From Hyphomicrobiales bacterium (GTDB taxonomy: Bacteria > Pseudomonadota > Alphaproteobacteria > Rhizobiales > SZUA-8), in the NCBI GenBank assembly GCA_003232175.1, contig QILX01000279.1:1-9600 (forward strand): 9,600 nucleotides of DNA, given 5' to 3'. Positions 1 through 5,549 of the stretch are shown here, one piece after another. Position 1 is the stretch's first letter. Each line of letters starts with the position of its first letter. The notes beneath the pieces were generated by a model. That model ran no database searches, was not told the origin of the DNA, and saw only the letters and a program-made list of their open reading frames with translations. Made by a program: the position numbers and the translations under genes.

Positions 1-342
1 ATCCGGGCATCCCATGAACAAAAGGATCTTTTTTATTATTCTGACAATATCGGCAATACCATAGATTGCGGGTTGAAAACGGTGACCGGCGACCCGGGTT
101 CGATTTCCATATTCCATTGTTTGACATTGCATGGGACCGGTCTAAACGACAGCGAAAATCCTCGCATCTCATTGCGTTATCTGGTCTCCAAGTCTGATCA
201 GAATTCGGAAATTACACTTCAGGATCACGCTAACGCCAAAATATTCGGACCGAAAAAGGTCTATCCCGCACGGCTTGACATCAATCTTGACGGGTCATTC
301 AAAAAAGTGGGGTCTTCGTTGATATCCATGGGCCTGGGCTGA
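1..342 (+). CDS. Phytanoyl-CoA dioxygenase (PhyH)-family Fe(II)/2-oxoglutarate oxygenase, C-terminal part
   Basis: This is the last 113 residues of a gene that enters from the left edge; the frame is open from base 1 and ends at TGA 340-342. The visible motif is the distal half of the PhyH active site. A GDPGS turn is followed by a beta strand and then H44-G-T-G-x-N-x-S at window-relative residues 44-51, with P54-R55 shortly after. In the family this His is the third iron ligand and this Arg holds the 2-oxoglutarate carboxylate; the proximal HxD motif must lie upstream of the window. Known family members hydroxylate, halogenate or demethylate small molecules, and several act in natural-product or sugar tailoring. 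It lies 29 bases before the PseG-like gene on the same strand, so it may be the preceding gene of the same operon. Its substrate cannot be read from the sequence. The family call is fairly secure. Confidence 0.75.
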   Translation: MRASHEQKDLFYYSDNIGNTIDCGLKTVTGDPGSISIFHCLTLHGTGLNDSENPRISLRYLVSKSDQNSEITLQDHANAKIFGPKKVYPARLDINLDGSFKKVGSSLISMGLG

Positions 343-371
343 CTGTTGGCCTGTTTAAGTCATATGATGCA

Positions 372-1373
372 GTGCTGAATGGCCCGGGAAATTATGACTG
401 GGTCTTCCGCGTTGCATCGTCGCCGCGCGCCGGCGGGGGGCATGTGGCGCGCTGCCTCAATCTGGCAACGGCACTGGCGGACGGCGGCGCGCAAACAATA
501 TTCGTCCTTGACGATGATGGCTGCGACAGCGGCGCAGATATCGAGGCGCGTGGGTTTGCCTGGCGTGTCGCCTCCGATATGCCCGGCGGTCGGATCCGGG
601 CCTGTGTCATCGACGGTTACGATTATGACGACGACATGCTGAGCCACTGGCGGCAGCAGGCAACGTTGGTTACGGCCCTCGTGGATCAACTGCCAATACC
701 GACCTGGGCCGATCTGATCCTGGCGCCGGGATTTGCCCCGGACAATAATTTTGGCGCCGGACGCCGCGTTCTGGCTGGTCTTCAATATGCTTTGATTGAT
801 CCTCGCCATGCTTCGGGGCCAAAATCGATCACGGGGAAGGTAAAAAACATACTGGTGAGTTTTGGTTTGCGCGATTCCCTGAATGCGACCCGTTTGTCGC
901 TTCAGGCTTTGGACAGACTTCCCGACATTCTCAACAATGATATAGCCATCACAGTGGCCATGGGAGTAACGGCACCACATCGGGACGCAATAGTGGCCCA
1001 GGTGCAATCGATGCAAAACGCCATCTGTAAAATCAACGCCGATATGACGTTTTGTTATGCCCAGGCTGATCTTGCCATTGGTGGCGGTGGCGTCGGTATG
1101 CTGGAGCGCATGGCAAGGGGGCTGCCATCGGTGTCAGTCGTTCTTGCCAAAAATCAGGCGCGGCAGATCGAAATCTGCGCTCAAACCGGCGGTACTCTGA
1201 ATGCCGGACCCATCGTTCACCTTGACGCTGGTGAACTCGCCACGATGATTGGCCCGTTGTTGCGATCCGCACAAAGCCGGGCCACGATGAGTGCCCGGGC
1301 CCGCGAAGCGATCGATGGCCGAGGGCCGGCGCGGTGCGCAAGAACAATGCTGGAGTTGGCATTTGCGAGCTGA
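372..1373 (+). CDS. pseG: PseG-like UDP-sugar hydrolase (nonulosonic acid pathway)
   Basis: This 333-residue protein resembles PseG, a GT-B-fold hydrolase that releases UDP from UDP-2,4-diacetamido-2,4,6-trideoxy-altrose to give the free sugar used by the nonulosonate synthase. Near the N-terminus it has a GGGHVARC block (residues 21-28) matching the PseG GxGHxxRC motif, with H24 at the catalytic His position. It also has an ILVSFG strand at 160-165 and the nucleotide-binding block at 234-253 (D233-L-A-I-G-G-G-G, E245-R, G250-L-P-S), followed by N261-Q262 as in the family. GTG 372 is the first usable start after the in-frame stop at 288-290; only CTG codons lie between, and no clear Shine-Dalgarno sequence is visible. 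The NeuB-type synthase follows after 37 bases, the expected next pathway step. The true substrate may be a legionaminate-type or other 2,4-diamino sugar rather than the altrose derivative. Confidence 0.8.
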   Translation: MLNGPGNYDWVFRVASSPRAGGGHVARCLNLATALADGGAQTIFVLDDDGCDSGADIEARGFAWRVASDMPGGRIRACVIDGYDYDDDMLSHWRQQATLVTALVDQLPIPTWADLILAPGFAPDNNFGAGRRVLAGLQYALIDPRHASGPKSITGKVKNILVSFGLRDSLNATRLSLQALDRLPDILNNDIAITVAMGVTAPHRDAIVAQVQSMQNAICKINADMTFCYAQADLAIGGGGVGMLERMARGLPSVSVVLAKNQARQIEICAQTGGTLNAGPIVHLDAGELATMIGPLLRSAQSRATMSARAREAIDGRGPARCARTMLELAFAS

Positions 1374-1394
1374 GACAAATTTTTCGAAAAGTTC

Positions 1395-1399
1395 AGAGG
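1395..1399 (+). promoter_or_regulatory. Ribosome binding site (AGAGG) for the NeuB-type gene
   Basis: AGAGG lies 11 bases before ATG 1411. An in-frame TTG at 1402 is only 2 bases from it, too close to be the start, so the site favours ATG 1411. The spacing is slightly long, which suggests moderate translation. Confidence 0.45.
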
Positions 1400-1410
1400 C
1401 CTTGGACCTT

Positions 1411-2424
1411 ATGATACCTTTTGGCAAACTCCACATCGGAGACGGCAAACCGGTCGTGATTATTGCCGAAATTGGCGTTAATCATGAGGGATCGGTGGAG
1501 GTCTGCGCAAACATGATCGAGGCGGCGGTGCGGGCCGGCGCCGATGTCGTCAAACTACAGACATCCGATCCTGATGAACACTATCTTCCAGGGACACCTT
1601 CATACGAGATTTACAACAAGGCGCGGTTTACGCCTGAAGAAACCGGGGCGATGTTCTCGCTGGCCAAAAGCCTCGGTGTTGAGATCTGCACGACTTGCGG
1701 TGATGTTCCGACATTTGAGTTGATCGAGGCACTTGATCCCGCCGGGCACAAGATATCGTCGGGTATGCTTGTCAATCTGCCGATGATCCGGCGATTTGCC
1801 CGATCCGGACGACCGCTGATTATTTCAACTGGCATGGCCGGACTTGAAAATGTTGCCATTGCCGTGGATGCGGCCCGTGATGCCGGTGCCCGGCATATTG
1901 CGATACTGCAGTGTACCTCCCTTTACCCAGCCCCCCCCGCAACGCTCAATTTGCGGGCCATGGCGACCATGCGCGAACATTTTGGCGTGCCGGTTGGCTT
2001 TTCTGATCATGCCGACGGTATTGACGCCGCGACTTCGGCGGTCGCCGCTGGCGCGTGTATCATCGAGAAACATTTTACCCTCGACCGCACTCGCGAAAGT
2101 TTCGACCACAAAATCTCGCTGGAGCCGGCGGGATTTGCGGCGATGGTTGCGGCAATTCGCGCGACCGAAGTGATGCTCGGGGACGGTGTAAAGGCAATTT
2201 GCGAGGCTGAGCGCGAGCATGCGCAAAAATGGTCGCGGCGGCTGGTTGCCAGGCGCGATATCAAAAAGGGGCAGAAAATCGTTGAAGATGATCTTTCCAT
2301 CAAAAGAACGCCGATGGGGGATACGGGCCTTCTTGCGCTCAGCTTTGACAAAACGATTGGCAAGACCGCAAGACGGGACCTGCCGAAGTTCACGATTATT
2401 TCGCTTGATGATGTAGGGGAATAA
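1411..2424 (+). CDS. Nonulosonic (sialic-acid-like) acid synthase, NeuB/PseI/LegI family
   Basis: The 337-residue enzyme belongs to the PEP-dependent family that condenses phosphoenolpyruvate with a six-carbon amino sugar to make a nine-carbon nonulosonic acid. A TIM barrel fills about residues 10-265, with family motifs IAEIGVNHEGS (18-28), K48-L-Q, KISSG (114-118), LQCTSLYP (167-174), GFSDHADG (196-203), EKHFTLDR (219-226) and D232-H233-K234. A C-terminal SAF (antifreeze-like) domain covers about 275-335. Length is normal for the family. The frame is open upstream to GTG 1291, but that extension lies inside the PseG-like gene and lacks family similarity; ATG 1411 has an AGAGG site and begins just before the conserved core. 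Two positions depart from the usual consensus: TCGD (95-98) replaces the common TPFD, and the SAF loop reads KRTPMG instead of KRPGxG. Whether it makes pseudaminate, legionaminate or another product is not decidable here. Confidence 0.9.
   Translation: MIPFGKLHIGDGKPVVIIAEIGVNHEGSVEVCANMIEAAVRAGADVVKLQTSDPDEHYLPGTPSYEIYNKARFTPEETGAMFSLAKSLGVEICTTCGDVPTFELIEALDPAGHKISSGMLVNLPMIRRFARSGRPLIISTGMAGLENVAIAVDAARDAGARHIAILQCTSLYPAPPATLNLRAMATMREHFGVPVGFSDHADGIDAATSAVAAGACIIEKHFTLDRTRESFDHKISLEPAGFAAMVAAIRATEVMLGDGVKAICEAEREHAQKWSRRLVARRDIKKGQKIVEDDLSIKRTPMGDTGLLALSFDKTIGKTARRDLPKFTIISLDDVGE
2415..2420 (+). promoter_or_regulatory. Ribosome binding site (AGGGGA) for the LeuA-like gene
   Basis: AGGGGA sits 7 bases before ATG 2428 and inside the last codons of the synthase gene. 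It is one of the two strongest Shine-Dalgarno sites in the window and supports the chosen start. Confidence 0.6.
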
Positions 2425-2427
2425 GAC

Positions 2428-3579
2428 ATGGCATCGTCGGATAAGGTATTGATTTTCGATACGACATTGCGTGACGGCGAACAGGCGCCGGGGGCGGCGA
2501 TGTCCGGCGAACAGAAACTTCACATCGCAAGATTACTCGAAAAGTTGAATGTCGACGTGATCGAGGCGGGCTTTCCGATTTCCTCCCAGGGTGATTTTGA
2601 TTCCGTTCACGCCATTGCCCGGACCATTGAAACTTCCACCGTGGCAGCGCTCAGCCGGGCGGTGCGTGGTGATATTGACGCTTGCGTCGCGGCACTGAAA
2701 CCAGCGCGCCGGTCGCGGCTACACACTTTCATATCCACAAGTTCCATCCATATGCGCTACAAGTTGAAGCAGTCACCAGATGAGGTTCACGAGCGAGTTG
2801 TCGACAGCGTCAGCTATGCGCGGCGATTTTTCGACGATGTCGAATGGTCATGCGAAGACGGCACGCGGAGTGATCCGGACTTTCTTTGCCGGTGTTTTGA
2901 GTCTGCGATCAAAGCCGGAGCGACCACGGTCAACCTTACCGATACGGTCGGGTTCACCACCCCGGAGGAATTTTTCGAACTGATCAGCCAAATTCTGAAC
3001 CGGGTACCCAATATCGACAAGGTACGTTTTTCCGCCCATTGCCACGACGATCTGGGCATGGCGGTGGCTAACAGTCTTTCTGCAATCCGCGCCGGCGCCC
3101 GCCAGATCGAATGCACTATTAACGGCATTGGTGAACGGGCCGGAAATGCCTCGCTTGAAGAAGTAGTCATGGCGCTGAAGGTACGCGCCGGCGCATATGG
3201 CGTGAAGACCGGTGTAAAAACCGAATTTCTCAAGGAGCTGTCAAATTGCGTATCCGAATATACCGGCTTTGTTGTGCCCCCCAACAAAGCCGTCGTTGGC
3301 GCAAATGCGTTTGCTCATGAGTCAGGTATTCACCAGCATGGCGTCATCATGCATCGCAATACCTATGAAATTATCGATCCGGCAGATGTTGGCGGCGAGG
3401 ACACCTCGATCGTCATGGGCCGGCATTCGGGCCGTCATGCTTTGCGGCGAATATTGAACCAACATGGCCACGATCTGGGCGAAAATGCTTTTGAGGACCT
3501 TTATCAGCGCTTCAAGCAGGTCGCGGACACAAAAAAATCGGTCAGTGACGATGAAATCATTGCACTGGTTCAAAGTTGA
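2428..3579 (+). CDS. LeuA-like 2-isopropylmalate synthase homologue lacking the regulatory domain
   Basis: The protein has 383 residues and is a DRE-TIM metallolyase of the isopropylmalate/homocitrate/citramalate synthase group, which condenses acetyl-CoA with a 2-oxo acid. Motifs include DTTLRDGEQAPG (11-22), FISTSSIHMRYKLK (101-114), SCEDGTRSDPDFLCR (141-155), AHCHDDLGMAVANS (203-216; the HxH metal pair is H204 and H206), NGIGERAGNASLEE (232-245) and HESGIHQHG (297-305). Overall it is very close to true LeuA, yet it stops at about residue 383, just where the leucine-binding C-terminal domain of roughly 120 residues would begin, so feedback inhibition by leucine should be absent. Active-site-adjacent changes from the LeuA consensus as I recall it include IHMR (for IHME/K), SCEDG (for SAEDA), NLTDT (for NIPDT), CHDD (for CHND) and IHQHG (for IHQDG). 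Its position 4 bases after the sugar synthase gene suggests a dedicated role making a hydroxy-acid building block, not leucine. Confidence 0.88.
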   Translation: MASSDKVLIFDTTLRDGEQAPGAAMSGEQKLHIARLLEKLNVDVIEAGFPISSQGDFDSVHAIARTIETSTVAALSRAVRGDIDACVAALKPARRSRLHTFISTSSIHMRYKLKQSPDEVHERVVDSVSYARRFFDDVEWSCEDGTRSDPDFLCRCFESAIKAGATTVNLTDTVGFTTPEEFFELISQILNRVPNIDKVRFSAHCHDDLGMAVANSLSAIRAGARQIECTINGIGERAGNASLEEVVMALKVRAGAYGVKTGVKTEFLKELSNCVSEYTGFVVPPNKAVVGANAFAHESGIHQHGVIMHRNTYEIIDPADVGGEDTSIVMGRHSGRHALRRILNQHGHDLGENAFEDLYQRFKQVADTKKSVSDDEIIALVQS

Positions 3580-3638
3580 TGACCACCACCTCAGAACCGA
3601 TCTGGCATCTGCCCGGCGCCGGTAAAACCACACCTTGA
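3579..3638 (+). CDS. Possible 19-codon coupling ORF between the LeuA-like and ATP-grasp genes
   Basis: ATG 3579 overlaps the LeuA-like stop (TGATG), and the reading frame runs 19 codons to TGA 3636-3638. That TGA overlaps the TTG start of the ATP-grasp gene (TTGA). The peptide, MTTTSEPIWHLPGAGKTTP, has no recognisable domain. If translated, it would carry ribosomes from one gene to a TTG start that has no visible Shine-Dalgarno site. It may also be chance, because the gap is short. An alternative is a sequencing frameshift that detaches a natural ATG from the ATP-grasp gene. Confidence 0.25.
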   Translation: MTTTSEPIWHLPGAGKTTP

Positions 3639-4723
3639 CCAAGCCTAAATTCAAAATCTGCGTCACTTGTGTTGGCGGCATTCTTATCTACGATTTCATC
3701 AAGGCGCTGCGCGACGCCAGCGACTACGAAGTCGAGGTTTTAGGCGTCGATGCCGACGCGGCTGCCCATGGCCGGCTATTGTGCGACGCTTTTGAAACGG
3801 TTCCCCGAACAGATGGCGACGATGATGGGGCACGTTGGATAGACAGCATTAGCCGCATTCTCCAGGCCCACGGGGTCAACGGGTTGATCTGTCTGTCGGA
3901 TCGCGAGGCGGCGCTGGCGGCAACAAACCACAAGAGCTGGACAAAGCTCGGCATCCAGACATCCGTCGGGCCGGAAAAGACTGCGGCGGTGCTAACCGAC
4001 AAACTGCGCCTGATGACAGCTCTGGCCGATGGCGGGCTGGATACCGGCAGATATCGCCAGGTTGATTCCATAGAGGATGCCAAAGAGGCAGTTGGCGAAC
4101 TTGGGTATCCGGAGATCCCGGTAGTGCTCAAGCCGCGGCGTGAAAGTGGTAGCCGCGGCGTGCTTGTCTGTGAGCCTGGCGCATCGGCCTTTACCTGGTT
4201 CCTCGAAAATCGACTTTGCGGGGCCGGGCGTCTTGAACATGTTCTGCAAGTGGCCGGGGAAAATTCTATCGCCTTCAGCGACTTTATCGCCGTTCCATAC
4301 TGGGCTGGACCGGTTTATGACGTCGAGTGCCTAGTGCAGCGGGGCCGCGTGGTTGAAACCGTGGCGCGGCGGCGTCAGCTGAGCAACATTTTTTCGCCCA
4401 CCAGCACCGGACATATAGTCGATATGAATCCGGTCATCGTCGATTTTGCCCGCGACATGTGCGCAATTCTTGGCGTGGAGCGGGCCGTCGATTTCGATAT
4501 CGTTTTGCGACCTGACGGCAAACCGGCGCCTTTCGATGCCAGTGTGCGATTCAGTGGCTCGGTTGGCGGCGGCACCTTTGCCGGCGTGAATATTATTTCG
4601 CAGCTCGTTCGGGTGATGTTCGATCTTCCCCTTGCTGTCTTTGACATCGAAGACGGTGTGCCGCTCAGGCCGTTTCGAACCCTGGCGGCTATTCCTAAAA
4701 ATAATGCCGATCAGCTTCTTTGA
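3635..4723 (+). CDS. ATP-grasp superfamily ligase (carbamoyl-phosphate-synthase-like fold)
   Basis: The 362-residue protein has the ATP-grasp layout. An N-terminal Rossmann-like pre-ATP domain (about 1-115) begins KICVTCVGG. A central segment follows with the conserved DK (122-123) and VVLKPRRESGSRGV (163-176), giving K166 and the small-residue loop that clamps ATP. The C-terminal catalytic part has D229-V-E-C and DFDIVLRPDG (286-295). ATP-grasp enzymes activate a carboxylate as acyl phosphate and join it to an amine or thiol. The usual metal-binding E-x-N-x-R motif reads D301-A-S-V-R305 here, a conservative but unusual change. TTG 3635 is the only possible start, because an in-frame stop lies at 3623-3625 and the next Met is residue 127; no clear Shine-Dalgarno site is seen. 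Among sugar-acid genes it could attach an amino acid or a LeuA-derived hydroxy acid to a sugar amine, which is inference. Confidence 0.75.
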   Translation: MTKPKFKICVTCVGGILIYDFIKALRDASDYEVEVLGVDADAAAHGRLLCDAFETVPRTDGDDDGARWIDSISRILQAHGVNGLICLSDREAALAATNHKSWTKLGIQTSVGPEKTAAVLTDKLRLMTALADGGLDTGRYRQVDSIEDAKEAVGELGYPEIPVVLKPRRESGSRGVLVCEPGASAFTWFLENRLCGAGRLEHVLQVAGENSIAFSDFIAVPYWAGPVYDVECLVQRGRVVETVARRRQLSNIFSPTSTGHIVDMNPVIVDFARDMCAILGVERAVDFDIVLRPDGKPAPFDASVRFSGSVGGGTFAGVNIISQLVRVMFDLPLAVFDIEDGVPLRPFRTLAAIPKNNADQLL

Positions 4724-4836
4724 TAGACAAAATCACCAGTGGGACACTTGGTCTGCGACCAAGCCCCACGGGTCGCTGTGACCAACTTATGGATGCCATG
4801 ATCTTCTACAGCCCGCCGCTCGTGATCTGCTTGTGA
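4720..4836 (+). CDS. Possible 38-codon ORF bridging the gap before the cytidylyltransferase
   Basis: A TTG-initiated frame overlaps the ATP-grasp stop (TTGA at 4720-4723) and stays open for 38 codons to TGA 4834-4836, which overlaps the GTG start of the next gene. It contains internal ATGs at 4789 and 4798, so a shorter 15- or 12-codon version is also possible. No domain or homologue is recognised. The frame overlaps the hairpin at 4739-4769. It could be a coupling or leader peptide, or merely an accidental open frame. Confidence 0.2.
   Translation: MIDKITSGTLGLRPSPTGRCDQLMDAMIFYSPPLVICL
4739..4769 (+). promoter_or_regulatory. Strong two-part hairpin in the gap between ATP-grasp and cytidylyltransferase genes
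   Basis: CTTGGTC (4747-4753) and GACCAAG (4757-4763) form a perfect 7-bp stem with a 3-base loop. GTGGG (4739-4743) and CCCAC (4765-4769) extend it by 5 bp after a small ACA/C internal loop. No T-run follows, so it is not a typical intrinsic terminator. A second GACCAA at 4780-4785 offers a competing partner for TTGGTC (4748-4753), and GGTC 4771-4774 can pair with GACC 4780-4783. It may stabilise the RNA end, attenuate transcription or control translation of the next gene. Confidence 0.45.
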
Positions 4837-5549
4837 CACGCTGCATTGCCATCGTGCAGGCGCGCATGGGCTCCACCCGGCTTCCTGGCAAGGTCCTTGC
4901 CGATGTCGCGGGCGCACCTTTGATGGAGCGGTTGTTGCACCGGCTGGAACGATCCGCGAGGCTGGACGGCATCGTCGTTGCCACCAGCGAAAACCCGGCC
5001 GACGACCCGGTTGAAGCCCTGGGCCGCCGTATCGGTGTTGATGTGCATAGAGGCGATGAGGCTGATGTTCTGGGGCGGGTCCTGGGCGCTGCCAAAGCCG
5101 CTGGCGCCGATGTCGTGGTGCGCATTACCGGCGATTGCCCGCTCATCGATCCTGGCGTCGTCGACGATTGTATCGATTTGCGCGAAAAAACCGGTTGCGA
5201 CTACGCCTCGAACGTCAACAAACGAACCTATCCTGACGGATTGGACACTGAAGTCATTCATATCGATGCGCTGAGACGAACTGAAGCCGAGACGAGCCGT
5301 CCTGATTTGCGTGAACATGTTACGCCATACATACGAGGCATATTCCCTGATCTGCCATCCGGCGATTTCGACCGACAGGATATGACCTTTCCGAACGACT
5401 TCAGCCATGTCCGCTGGACAGTGGACAGGGCCGAGGATCTAAAGCGTGTCCGCGAAATATTTTCAACTCTTTCCGAGCCCTTCAGTTGGCTCGATGCGTT
5501 GTCATTGGCGACCAAGCGGCCCCACCTTTTGGGCTTGGCGCGGCTGTGA
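4833..5549 (+). CDS. spsF: SpsF/NeuA-like acylneuraminate cytidylyltransferase (CMP-sugar synthetase)
   Basis: The 238-residue protein belongs to the NTP_transf_3/CTP_transf family. It begins CIAIVQARMGSTRLPGK (4-20), the nucleotide-binding loop of CMP-Kdo/CMP-sialate and SpsF-type enzymes, and carries RITGDCPLIDP (97-107), REHVTPYI (160-167) and RWTVDRAEDL (194-203). These are the expected CTP/Mg and sugar-site blocks for transfer of CMP from CTP to a 3-deoxy-ulosonic acid, giving the activated donor for a glycosyltransferase. GTG 4833 is placed directly before the conserved core and overlaps a TGA in another frame; no Shine-Dalgarno site is evident. The stop TGA 5547-5549 overlaps the next start as GTGA, which implies translational coupling. 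With the PseG-like and NeuB-type genes it completes the late part of a nonulosonate pathway. SpsF-type proteins are less well characterised than NeuA or PseF, so the exact sugar is open. Confidence 0.85.
   Translation: MTRCIAIVQARMGSTRLPGKVLADVAGAPLMERLLHRLERSARLDGIVVATSENPADDPVEALGRRIGVDVHRGDEADVLGRVLGAAKAAGADVVVRITGDCPLIDPGVVDDCIDLREKTGCDYASNVNKRTYPDGLDTEVIHIDALRRTEAETSRPDLREHVTPYIRGIFPDLPSGDFDRQDMTFPNDFSHVRWTVDRAEDLKRVREIFSTLSEPFSWLDALSLATKRPHLLGLARL

Noticed and set aside
120..147. TTGACA resembling a sigma-70 -35 box inside the dioxygenase gene
   Set aside because: No good -10 hexamer occurs at 16-18 bases, and the site lies in conserved coding sequence.
360..1016. 218-codon open frame on the minus strand opposite the PseG-like gene
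   Set aside because: It lies antisense to a gene with clear family motifs, contains no recognisable domain, and is explained by GC-rich codon bias.
1291..1410. N-terminal extension of the NeuB-type gene from GTG 1291
   Set aside because: The extra 40 residues lie within the PseG-like coding region, have no family similarity, and ATG 1411 has a ribosome binding site.
1825..2523. 232-codon open frame on the minus strand opposite the NeuB-type gene
   Set aside because: It is low in recognisable structure, rich in Arg and Gly as expected for antisense of a GC-rich gene, and spans the junction of two real genes.
4753..4776. Peptide in the 4720-4836 frame (LRPSPTGR) that resembles the glutamyl-tRNA synthetase APSPTG motif
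   Set aside because: The match is a few residues in a 38-codon frame over a hairpin; no other part of that enzyme is present.
5486..5545. Upstream TTG start for the GNAT-aminotransferase gene
   Set aside because: It would add 20 residues inside the cytidylyltransferase gene; GTG 5546 gives the classic GTGA overlap and a standard GNAT N-terminus.
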